Below are positions 1 to 6,520 of a stretch of DNA of 6,561 nt, in pieces. A program made the translations under genes and the position numbers. This DNA comes from Deltaproteobacteria bacterium (lineage in GTDB: Bacteria; Desulfobacterota; DSM-4660; Desulfatiglandales; Desulfatiglandaceae). Location: contig JAFDJF010000138.1 in NCBI GenBank assembly GCA_019307645.1, positions 1-6,561 on the forward strand, in the 5' to 3' direction. Below the pieces are notes generated by a model. That model saw nothing but the letters and a program-made list of their open reading frames with translations. It was not told the DNA's origin and made no database searches. Each line of letters begins with the position of its first letter. Position 1 is the stretch's first letter.

Positions 1-865
1 CCCGGCACCCCATTGCAGCGGCGATATGCATCGGCCCGGTATCGGTAGTAACCAGTACGCTGCATGCAGCGTATAGACAAGCCAACTCCTTGAGGCTGGT
101 TCTGCCTGCAAGGTTCAGCGGCTTTTCCTTCATCATATCTGAAATATCTTTAATGACTTCCCTGTCCTGCCCGCTTCCGGTAAAGATGATCCGGCACGAC
201 AATTCATCACAAAGCCTGTCTGCAAGGACTGCAAAGCTCTCCGGTTTCCACAGCTTTGTTTTCCATCTTGCCATGGGATTAACCGCAACAAAAGGCGTCT
301 TTTCAAGCCCGTTACTGTTCAAAAGCGCTTTGACCATTCTTATGTCGGCCTCAAGGACAGGGATACCACCGTTCCATGACGAATGACGACACCCCAGATA
401 CCTGGCCATTTCCATATATCGGTCCACTGCATGTTGATCATAATCTACAGGAACCGGCGATTCATTCAGAAAAAAACCACCGCCTTCCCTTGCGCCGGCC
501 ATACCGATTTTTCTTTTCCCCCTGGAGAGACCCACCAAAATGCCGCTCTTGAACAACCCCTGTAGATCGACAACAAGATCGTACTCATATTCTCTCAATT
601 CTTTCAAAAACTGTGCCGCTTCCCGCAACACCGGCAACCATTCAGAAACTTTTTTCACCTTCTTCTGCCACGCTTTTCTGCGTGACACAATCACCCGATC
701 AACAGCCGCATGCCCATTCAGAATCTGGAACGACTCTTCTTCGATAAGCCAGTCTATCCGTGCATGCGGAAATTTCTCTTTGACTACTTCCAGAAACGGC
801 AAAGAATGAACCACATCTCCGATGGAGCTTAATTTTACAACAAGAATATTTTTTACTTCCTGCAT
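1..865 (-). CDS. waaC: Lipopolysaccharide heptosyltransferase I-like (GT9), C-terminus cut by window edge
   Basis: Family role: transfers L-glycero-D-manno-heptose from ADP-heptose to Kdo of the LPS inner core on the cytoplasmic face of the inner membrane. I translated 288 codons from ATG at 865 with no stop before the window edge, so the 3' end is missing, probably several tens of residues. Visible GT9 motifs: an N-terminal KLSSIGDVVHSLP at residues 11-23, IDWLIEEE near 37-44, VVDLQGLFKSG at 98-108, NPMARWKTKLWKP at 196-208, FTGSGQDRE at 228-236, and the donor-site TTDTGPMHIAAA at 273-284. The first 60 residues resemble WaaC more than WaaF. It starts 19 bases after the gmhB stop, so the two are probably co-transcribed. 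No good Shine-Dalgarno precedes the ATG; only a GGA lies at a suitable place. A different GT9 heptosyltransferase is the main alternative. Confidence 0.85.
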   Translation of the reverse strand, partial: MQEVKNILVVKLSSIGDVVHSLPFLEVVKEKFPHARIDWLIEEESFQILNGHAAVDRVIVSRRKAWQKKVKKVSEWLPVLREAAQFLKELREYEYDLVVDLQGLFKSGILVGLSRGKRKIGMAGAREGGGFFLNESPVPVDYDQHAVDRYMEMARYLGCRHSSWNGGIPVLEADIRMVKALLNSNGLEKTPFVAVNPMARWKTKLWKPESFAVLADRLCDELSCRIIFTGSGQDREVIKDISDMMKEKPLNLAGRTSLKELACLYAACSVLVTTDTGPMHIAAAMGCR

Positions 866-884
866 TTTAATGTATGGTCCGTTG

Positions 885-1466
885 TCAGTTTCTATCTTGC
901 CGTTCGATAATCCATCGGGCCGCATGAAGCAGGTCTTTGGCAATGTGAGCCGGCTTAAAGGAGAGCCGGGGAAAGACATAATCGACATCTCCAAGGCCAT
1001 ATCCGGTAGTTACCAGGATTCCCTCCAAATTTAATCTCAGCGCCAGTTCGATATCCGAATACCTGTCACCAACCACATAAGAATTCGCCATATCCACATC
1101 AAAGACTTCGCAGGCCTTTTCAATGAGGCCTGTCTTGGGTTTTCTGCAATCACATTCAATACTGTATTCCGGTACAACACCCCTTGGGTAATGCGGACAG
1201 AAAAAAATCCCGTCAACAAAGGCACCCTCTTTTTCCAGCAATACTCTCATGTGAGCATGAACCTCGTCAACAAGTTCTATTGGAAAATAACCACGGGCGA
1301 CCCCTGATTGATTTGACACCACAACTACCAGATATTGATGGCTGCTCAGAAGTTTAATGGCTTCTTCTGCTCCGGGAAGTAGGACAAACCGGCTGATATG
1401 GTTAATATAACCCATCTGCTCGTTTACAGTGCCGTCTCTGTCTATAAAAACCGCTGGTCTCTTCAC
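885..1466 (-). CDS. gmhB: D-glycero-D-manno-heptose 1,7-bisphosphate 7-phosphatase
   Basis: Removes the 7-phosphate of heptose 1,7-bisphosphate, giving heptose 1-phosphate for ADP-heptose synthesis; a soluble cytoplasmic enzyme. At 193 residues it has the usual family length. HAD-superfamily signatures are complete: DRDGT at residues 9-13 (D9 nucleophile, D11 acid/base), SNQSG at 51-55, and VGDRYSDIE at 132-140 with metal-binding D134. The structural zinc site typical of GmhB is present as C90, H92, C105 and C107, followed by RKP. The start is GTG. An in-frame TAG lies 15 bases upstream (1479-1481), and the next Met is residue 18, past the DRDGT motif, so GTG at 1466 is effectively forced. 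A good GGGAGGT ribosome site supports it. It lies 89 bases after lpxK and 19 bases before the waaC-like gene. The anomer it prefers cannot be read from the sequence; the LPS neighbours suggest the beta form. Confidence 0.95.
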   Translation of the reverse strand: MKRPAVFIDRDGTVNEQMGYINHISRFVLLPGAEEAIKLLSSHQYLVVVVSNQSGVARGYFPIELVDEVHAHMRVLLEKEGAFVDGIFFCPHYPRGVVPEYSIECDCRKPKTGLIEKACEVFDVDMANSYVVGDRYSDIELALRLNLEGILVTTGYGLGDVDYVFPRLSFKPAHIAKDLLHAARWIIERQDRN

Positions 1467-1555
1467 CCTGACCTCCCGCTAAAAAACGCCACGCATCCCG
1501 GACCCAATTGCCTTCACGAACCCGGATGGGTTTGGCGACTGTTCTCATCATTTTT
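1467..1555 (-). other. Spacer between lpxK and gmhB, no terminator seen
   Basis: These 89 bases hold the gmhB ribosome site and a small AACCC/GGGTT inverted repeat (1519-1523 and 1528-1532, four-base loop) without a following U run. I see no promoter or terminator, so read-through from lpxK to gmhB is likely. An overlapping 49-codon reading frame starts here and is discussed as a low-value observation. Confidence 0.5.
1471..1477 (-). promoter_or_regulatory. Ribosome binding site of gmhB (decides GTG start)
   Basis: On the minus strand GGGAGGT ends four bases before the GTG at 1466-1464. It is the best Shine-Dalgarno match among the genes of this window and, with the in-frame stop just upstream, fixes the non-ATG start of gmhB. 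Confidence 0.8.
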
Positions 1556-2668
1556 CTAAGGGTTCGCGTAAGCAGCTTGCGTCACTTCGGAAACACGGTC
1601 CGTGATTATTTTGAAAAATCTGTCATGGTCTGACAAGAGGACAAATTCAACACCTAAATAAGCTGTTTCGGGAAATACCATATCTAAAGACAATATCCTC
1701 ATCCAGTCTTTCTCCGTTGTAAGCATATATCGGGCGCCAACTCTTTTTTTTGTTTCAATCAAGGCCTGCATATCATCCGACTTGAACGGGTAGTGATCTT
1801 TAAATCCCCTGAAATAGACGACATCCGCACCCAATCCGATCAAAGTTTCCCTGAACAGCTCCGGACGGGCGATGCCTGCAAAACCTAAAACAGGTTTACC
1901 TTTGATAAAACCCGGTTCATGGACCTCATTTGAATAGGGGAAAACAATCTCCGACGGCATGTGGTTCGCACAAAAAACTGGGGTGGCCGAAAACTTCCCT
2001 GTAAGAAGATCCGGTACCTTATGGCCATGAGGACCTACACGCGTGAGGATAAATGCATCAGCCCTGGCCAGTTGAGACACCGGTTCTCTCAGAGGACCCT
2101 GTGGCAGGAGGTGACCGTTTCCGAAGGGATTTTCAGAATCGATCAACACAATGTCCAGATCTCTTTTCAGTTCCAGATGCTGAAAACCGTCATCCAGGAT
2201 GAAAAAGTCACAGCCAAACTTCTCATGGGCAAACAAGCCGGCAAGATAACGCCTTTTGGATATAATTAAAGGGACACAGGAAAGCTTGTTTGCAAGGAGA
2301 TATGGCTCATCGCCTGTTTCCACGGGACCTGCCTTGATGCTGTTACCATCGGAAACCTCCAGAACTTTGTCTTTGTACTTTCCACGATAACCCCTGGAAA
2401 TGATGGCAACACGGTACCCCTTCCCCAATGCCCATTTTGCAAGCATGGCCACGGCAGGAGTCTTGCCCGTGCCGCCGGCGGTCAGGTTCCCAACGCTTAT
2501 GACGAATCCCGGGAGAGATTTTCTTTTAAAAAGTCCCCTGCTATAGGACCACAGCCGAAACCTGATGCCCATACCATACGGAACAGAAAAAACAGCCAGA
2601 AGAAGAGACCAGAATCCCAGCGATTCCGTCTGGTGAATACGGGACCAGTCAGGACCCAAGACGCCCAT
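1556..2668 (-). CDS. lpxK: Tetraacyldisaccharide 4'-kinase (lipid A 4'-kinase)
   Basis: Uses ATP to phosphorylate the 4' position of the tetraacyl disaccharide 1-phosphate, forming lipid IVA at the inner face of the inner membrane. An N-terminal hydrophobic, amphipathic stretch at residues 18-36 is typical of the membrane-binding helix. The P-loop is SVGNLTAGGTGKTP at 58-71 (K69, T70). Other LpxK signatures follow: SRGYRG at 91-96, GDEP at 119-122, LDDGFQH at 158-164, PQGPLREP at 189-196, FKDHYPF at 289-295 (H292 probably matching the catalytic His), and TTEKD at 317-321. It has 370 residues, somewhat longer than the roughly 315-330 of E. coli and Aquifex enzymes, with about ten extra residues before the P-loop and the rest spread toward the C-terminus. 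Its ATG shares one base with the waaA stop (TAATG), so translation is probably coupled. Confidence 0.96.
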   Translation of the reverse strand: MGVLGPDWSRIHQTESLGFWSLLLAVFSVPYGMGIRFRLWSYSRGLFKRKSLPGFVISVGNLTAGGTGKTPAVAMLAKWALGKGYRVAIISRGYRGKYKDKVLEVSDGNSIKAGPVETGDEPYLLANKLSCVPLIISKRRYLAGLFAHEKFGCDFFILDDGFQHLELKRDLDIVLIDSENPFGNGHLLPQGPLREPVSQLARADAFILTRVGPHGHKVPDLLTGKFSATPVFCANHMPSEIVFPYSNEVHEPGFIKGKPVLGFAGIARPELFRETLIGLGADVVYFRGFKDHYPFKSDDMQALIETKKRVGARYMLTTEKDWMRILSLDMVFPETAYLGVEFVLLSDHDRFFKIITDRVSEVTQAAYANP

Positions 2669-3954
2669 TACTTTAAGCCTCCGATCCCGTTCGTACTATC
2701 CCCGATATAGGACAGAACCCTGAATAATGCACCCTGGTTCTTTTCTACAAATTCTTTTGCCAGTCCGCCCATCCTGTTGCGTGTTTCAGAATCGGCCAGA
2801 AGCTTATCCATCGCCTCATAGAGCGCTTCTCCATCCAGCACCCGCCATCCGCCTCCAGCCTCCAGCAGCAATTCCGACATTAGAACAAAATTATGCATGT
2901 GTTGACCGAAAATAACCGGACAGCCGAAAATGGCCGGCTCCAGCAGATTGTGTCCGCCAAAGGGCACGAGACTGCCCCCCACAAAACTCACTTTGCTGAG
3001 GCCATAAACACGCCCCAATTCTCCTATGGTGTTTAGAATCAGGACATCATAGTTGCGGCCTCCGTCCCCTGAAAGCTCCGACTTCAGGCAAGACTTGAGA
3101 CCCTTAGACTGGGCCAGTTTTAAGACTTCATCTGATCGCTCTATCCTTCTGGGAGCAACAATAAAACGAATGGAAGCATAAATCTCACAAAGTCTTTTGT
3201 GCACGTTCAGCAGGATCTCCTCCTCACCGGGATGAGTGCTGCCGGCCACCCATACGACATCTCCGGATTCAAGTCTCAAACGGTTTAACCAATCCTTGCG
3301 TTCCCGGTCGTCCATCGCTGTCCATTCGCGGTCGAATTTTATATTCCCAACCGTTACGACCTTCCGGGGAAAATCAATCCCAGACTGTAAAAGCCTCTCC
3401 CTGTCCAGGTCTGACTGCATAAGACAGAATTCAAGCGGCTCAAACATCTTTCGGGCAAAGAAAGGAAACCTGCGATAGGATTTGAAAGTCCGGGGAGAGA
3501 CTCGACCGTTGATCAGAATTGCTTTGATGCCTTTCTTTCTCAGATACCCGGTCAGCGCGGGCCAGATATCGGTTTCGACAAGGATAAAGACAGAGGGTCT
3601 GATGTGGCGGACCATTCGACGGATACAAAACCAGGAATCAAAAGGCATTGTGATCAGAGCCTTGACCTTACCTTTCAGCTCTTCCCGCGCAATTGCCATG
3701 CCTTTAACGGTTGTCACCGTAAATACAATGTCCCTGTCCGGATATTTCTGGCTGAGGGCTTTCACCAGCGGGAGCGCTGAAATCACTTCCCCTACTGACA
3801 GCGCGTGAATCCAGATATTACCCCTGCCAAGTAATTCAGGGGACAATTTCAATGCCAGTCTTTCAAGTAATCTTCTGTTTCTCAGCAGCAGGCCGATTGG
3901 TGCACAAAAGGCAAAAATGAGTGTCCAAAGAAAATGGTATATAAGCGTTAACAT
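2668..3954 (-). CDS. waaA: 3-deoxy-D-manno-octulosonic acid (Kdo) transferase
   Basis: Transfers Kdo from CMP-Kdo to lipid IVA, the first step of core assembly, on the cytoplasmic face of the inner membrane. At 428 residues it has the usual length. A single N-terminal membrane anchor covers about residues 4-24. Family motifs in order: IWIHALSVGE at 47-56, where E56 matches the catalytic glutamate of Aquifex WaaA; ILVETDIWP at 124-132; NGRVSPR at 149-155; VGNIKFD at 202-208; WVAGSTHPGEEE at 235-246; APRRIER at 267-273; and FVGGSLVPFGGHNLLEP at 324-340. Residue 308 is Asn in LNTIGELG, where I remember Asp as more usual. Whether it adds one, two or more Kdo residues cannot be told. The ATG at 3954 has no clear Shine-Dalgarno. 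It overlaps lpxK by one base and follows the kinase gene after a 127-base spacer with a palindrome. Confidence 0.96.
   Translation of the reverse strand: MLTLIYHFLWTLIFAFCAPIGLLLRNRRLLERLALKLSPELLGRGNIWIHALSVGEVISALPLVKALSQKYPDRDIVFTVTTVKGMAIAREELKGKVKALITMPFDSWFCIRRMVRHIRPSVFILVETDIWPALTGYLRKKGIKAILINGRVSPRTFKSYRRFPFFARKMFEPLEFCLMQSDLDRERLLQSGIDFPRKVVTVGNIKFDREWTAMDDRERKDWLNRLRLESGDVVWVAGSTHPGEEEILLNVHKRLCEIYASIRFIVAPRRIERSDEVLKLAQSKGLKSCLKSELSGDGGRNYDVLILNTIGELGRVYGLSKVSFVGGSLVPFGGHNLLEPAIFGCPVIFGQHMHNFVLMSELLLEAGGGWRVLDGEALYEAMDKLLADSETRNRMGGLAKEFVEKNQGALFRVLSYIGDSTNGIGGLK
2678..2682 (-). promoter_or_regulatory. Ribosome binding site of lpxK inside waaA
   Basis: GGAGG on the minus strand lies nine bases before the lpxK ATG, within the last codons of waaA. 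It supports the start at 2668 and a coupled waaA-lpxK unit. Confidence 0.65.
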
Positions 3955-4001
3955 TTCATACCAGTCAAATTCGGAAAAAACAACGCTGTAAATTATCTGT
4001 C

Positions 4002-4015
4002 ACCTAAGGGCTCGC
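4002..4015 (+). repeat. 14-base direct repeat, copy 1 (arm of the palindrome)
   Basis: ACCTAAGGGCTCGC here is identical to 6436-6449. The match is preceded by TGTC directly in this copy and by TGTC plus two bases in the other, so the similarity extends beyond the exact core. The copies lie in the spacers on either side of the kinase gene, in the same orientation. Confidence 0.6.
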
Positions 4016-4051
4016 ACAAAAATGTGAATTTATTTTTGCGCGAGCCCTAAG
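4004..4051 (-). repeat. Imperfect palindrome (hairpin) between kinase gene and waaA
   Basis: Two 19-base arms, 4004-4022 and 4033-4051, are complementary except at two positions and enclose a ten-base loop. Read as minus-strand RNA, one of the two mismatches (4016/4039) becomes a G-U pair while the other (4006/4049) is U-U, so a stem of about 15 consecutive pairs forms. As plus-strand RNA the same position is A-C. The stem starts 31 bases after the kinase stop codon. No U run follows it in either direction, so it is not a standard intrinsic terminator. It could be a REP-like or MITE-like palindrome, or an mRNA 3'-end or processing hairpin. Confidence 0.75.
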
Positions 4052-4081
4052 CAGTGGGAGGGGCATAAATCGCCAGTATTT

Positions 4082-6313
4082 TTAAACCCTCACAGGAAGC
4101 TCAATGATAAATTTTGTCCCCTGCGGGTGATTGTCCTGGACCCGGATAAAACCATTGTGATCTGTGATTATGGAGTTCACAATTGCGAGGCCAAGGCCGG
4201 TTCCCTGCTTTTTTGTGGAAAAATAGGGCTCAAACAGCCGCGCCATATGCTCTGGAGATATACCCTTTCCATGATCTGCAACTTCAACCCTCACGATTCG
4301 AAGGACGTCATCGTAACTCAGTTCAATAACGACCTCTCCCTTGCCGCCTATTGCTTCAATTGCATTATCCAGAAGATTGATCATCACCCTTTTTATCTGT
4401 TCTCTGTCCAGATTGAACACAGGAACCTGCTTTGGTGCATTGAAAATGAGCTTGATGTCTTTGTGAGCCTCCCTGTAGATGCTCAAGGCCTCTTCAATAA
4501 TCTGACGTATATCTGCAGGAGCAGGATTTGCTGCAGGCATACGGGCAAAATTTGAAAATTCATTTACCAGCCCTTTCAGTTCTTCCACTTGTCTTATGAT
4601 CATCTCAGTACATTCGTGGAAGACTTCTCCTTCTTTACCGTGAAGCCTGTCTCCATACCTCTTCTTGAGACGCTGGGCAGAGAGTTGGATTGGCGTGAGT
4701 GGGTTCTTGACCTCGTGGGCTATGCGCCTTGCCACTTCCCGCCATGCGGCCATCCGCTGGGCCTTTTCAATATCACTCAAGTCCTCAAAAACAGCAACCA
4801 GACCAAGATACTCTCTTTTATCATCACGAAGCACGTTAATAGACACCAACAGGGTCAGCCGCCTGTTTTTCTCAGACACCCGGATCTGTTTCTTTAAGAC
4901 ACCTTTCCTGAAAAGCCCTTTGTCTTCCAGGAATCCATTGATTATCTCGATATACTCTTTTGAAAGAACATCCTTATAGTTCCTTCCGATAACATCTCCC
5001 GCTCTTGTGTTCAGCATACTCTCCGCAGATTTGTTGATGGTCAGAATATTGCCATCGACATCGGCGGAAACGACTCCAGACGCTACATTGGCGAGAACAA
5101 ATTCCATATAAAGCCGACGCTGTTCCAGTTCGACATTACTCTTGATCAGTTCCTTATTTGTTTCCTCAAGTTTGTTCTTGCTCGTCTTCAGGTCCGTGGT
5201 CATCTTATTAAAAGAATTGACCAACCCCCCGATTTCATCCTTTGACTCCAGATCAATATGAAAATCATAGTCCCCTGATGCGATTCGGTTTGTTGCATCA
5301 GCAAGTTCCCTGATAGGGATAGTAATCTCCTTGGAAAGATAGAAGCCAAACCATATGGATGAAAAAATAATAAGAAGGGTAACAATGGAAAGTGTTATTA
5401 TGTTGCTAATCTTTATGGGTCTTTTCAGCATTTTGAGCTGCTGGTACTCCTGAAGTCCCCTGGAGATGGCCCTTAAGCGGTTTTCAAAGCTGCGGGGCAC
5501 AAATTTTGCCAAGACAATCAGACCGACCACGGCCTTTGATTCTGTCCTCGAGAAGACAGGGACAATGCCGCTTATCAGGTCACCATGAGGAGATGACTGG
5601 ATAAAATGTTCATCAGCCCCCATTTCTATGGCGGCCGCCAAAATCTCTGTACTCAGCTGCTCAAAAGACAGCAGATCAATTTTGTCATCCTGGGAGACGG
5701 TCCTCAGTGTCAGCTTTTTTGAGAACACTTTCAGGGAAGCCAGAGAGTATTCCTTCCGCTTCTCATGAATATACTTTTTCAGTTCTTCTTTTTTCGAAAG
5801 CAACAGAAAACCCTCGTATCTGATTACCTGGCTCAGCTTGTTGCCAAAAAAAAGGGTTTCATCGGAGATACGGTTGTAATGATCCTGACCGACTTCCAGT
5901 GAATTCTTTAAAGATTGTTCGATCTGAAGATTGGACCAGTAATCGACGGACGAAGAAATGAACTGAACTGAAACGAAAAAAAGGATGACAGTCGGCATCA
6001 AAGTGAGGGTCACAAAGGCCAGGACCAGTTTGGTCCTGAGTTTAGCCCCCATGATATTCTTCCTTCTCTCAAACAGCAGCTTGACAACATTTCTCACAAT
6101 GAGAAAAAACAGAAGAAGGAGCAATATCACATTGAGATTAATCAGAGCAAAAACAAGAATGCTGCCTGAGAACGGAAGGTTAAGCCCCAGATCAAGGACA
6201 CGGACCCCCAGATACGTCAGAAGAGAAATAACACCAATAAGGAAAACGATCAGGTATCTTTCCCTGCGTTTCCTCCTGACTTCAAGACTTTCTGCCTCTA
6301 AGTAATCTTGCAT
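4082..6313 (-). CDS. NtrY-like membrane sensor histidine kinase (HAMP-PAS-HisKA-HATPase)
   Basis: A two-component sensor that autophosphorylates on His and passes phosphate to a response regulator; the signal is unknown. Its 743 residues are arranged as follows: membrane helices at about 20-40, 50-78 and 95-120; an extracytoplasmic region at about 121-300; a fourth helix at about 303-325; HAMP at about 326-378; a coiled coil at 375-400; and PAS at about 402-515. HisKA follows with H533 in RRIAHEVKNPLTP, then a HATPase domain with N646 and N650 in INLLDNAIEA, DHGKG at 680-684, FEPYFSTK at 694-701 and GTGLGLA at 704-710. All catalytic boxes are intact. The layout and H-box resemble NtrY (COG5000). 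There is no clear Shine-Dalgarno, but the next Met (88) would remove two membrane helices, and an in-frame stop closes the frame upstream. No NtrX-type gene is adjacent. A role in nitrogen control, or in envelope control given the LPS neighbours, is only a guess. Confidence 0.93.
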   Translation of the reverse strand: MQDYLEAESLEVRRKRRERYLIVFLIGVISLLTYLGVRVLDLGLNLPFSGSILVFALINLNVILLLLLFFLIVRNVVKLLFERRKNIMGAKLRTKLVLAFVTLTLMPTVILFFVSVQFISSSVDYWSNLQIEQSLKNSLEVGQDHYNRISDETLFFGNKLSQVIRYEGFLLLSKKEELKKYIHEKRKEYSLASLKVFSKKLTLRTVSQDDKIDLLSFEQLSTEILAAAIEMGADEHFIQSSPHGDLISGIVPVFSRTESKAVVGLIVLAKFVPRSFENRLRAISRGLQEYQQLKMLKRPIKISNIITLSIVTLLIIFSSIWFGFYLSKEITIPIRELADATNRIASGDYDFHIDLESKDEIGGLVNSFNKMTTDLKTSKNKLEETNKELIKSNVELEQRRLYMEFVLANVASGVVSADVDGNILTINKSAESMLNTRAGDVIGRNYKDVLSKEYIEIINGFLEDKGLFRKGVLKKQIRVSEKNRRLTLLVSINVLRDDKREYLGLVAVFEDLSDIEKAQRMAAWREVARRIAHEVKNPLTPIQLSAQRLKKRYGDRLHGKEGEVFHECTEMIIRQVEELKGLVNEFSNFARMPAANPAPADIRQIIEEALSIYREAHKDIKLIFNAPKQVPVFNLDREQIKRVMINLLDNAIEAIGGKGEVVIELSYDDVLRIVRVEVADHGKGISPEHMARLFEPYFSTKKQGTGLGLAIVNSIITDHNGFIRVQDNHPQGTKFIIELPVRV

Positions 6314-6516
6314 AACGGGGAACTCGGTGCATGCCTGTCGGTCTGATGATACATCCTTCCAATATGGCCGGAAGTTTCACCGAAAAACTCAATAAAACTT
6401 ACAGCCAGTTTTCCGAAATTCCACCCTTGTGTCATACCTAAGGGCTCGCGGGGCCGTGGGGTTGACCTTGATTCTCGATTTATCGGGAAATGTTTTAAAA
6501 CTGCCTCTCCCGTTTA
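6314..6516 (-). other. Spacer upstream of the kinase gene, probable mRNA leader
   Basis: About 200 bases without a convincing gene. It contains a possible sigma-70 promoter, the second copy of the 14-base repeat, a perfect GTTTTAAAAC palindrome (6492-6501) and a weak hairpin near 6373-6390. It is long for a spacer inside an operon. I recognise no riboswitch or small RNA family in it. Confidence 0.5.
6436..6449 (+). repeat. 14-base direct repeat, copy 2 (upstream of the kinase gene)
   Basis: Same core as 4002-4015, but without the matching inverted arm, so it looks like half of the palindrome. It could form a weaker alternative hairpin: CCCTT at 6424-6428 with AAGGG at 6440-6444, 11-base loop. 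It sits in the probable leader of the kinase mRNA. Confidence 0.55.
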
Positions 6517-6520
6517 TCAA
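6492..6520 (-). promoter_or_regulatory. Possible sigma-70 promoter for the kinase gene
   Basis: On the minus strand, TTGATA (6520-6515, five of six consensus bases) is followed after exactly 17 bases by TAAAAC (6497-6492, four of six). Transcription would begin near 6485 and leave a leader of about 170 bases before the kinase ATG. The -10 element overlaps the GTTTTAAAAC palindrome, which could be an operator or chance. This is pattern matching only. Confidence 0.3.

Noticed and set aside
90..809. Overlapping plus-strand open frames opposite the heptosyltransferase
   Set aside because: They lie antisense to a complete set of GT9 motifs and have no recognisable protein features.
3955..3990. 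Promoter directly before waaA (TTGTTT, 17 bases, TATGAA)
   Set aside because: Its -10 abuts the ATG, so transcription would start inside the gene; the -35 match is poor.
4004..4051. Rho-independent terminator after the kinase gene
   Set aside because: The stem is strong but no run of U follows it on either strand.
4127..4897. Plus-strand open frames of 102-142 codons inside the kinase gene
   Set aside because: They are antisense to the conserved HisKA and HATPase boxes; composition reflects the opposite strand, with no domain or ribosome site.
6298..6354. 18-codon upstream frame overlapping the kinase start
   Set aside because: GGAAGG abuts its ATG, too close to act as a Shine-Dalgarno, and the peptide has no regulatory character.
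6380..6420. Sigma-54 promoter upstream of the NtrY-like kinase
   Set aside because: TGGC occurs near TTTTATTG but the required GC element at the right spacing is missing.
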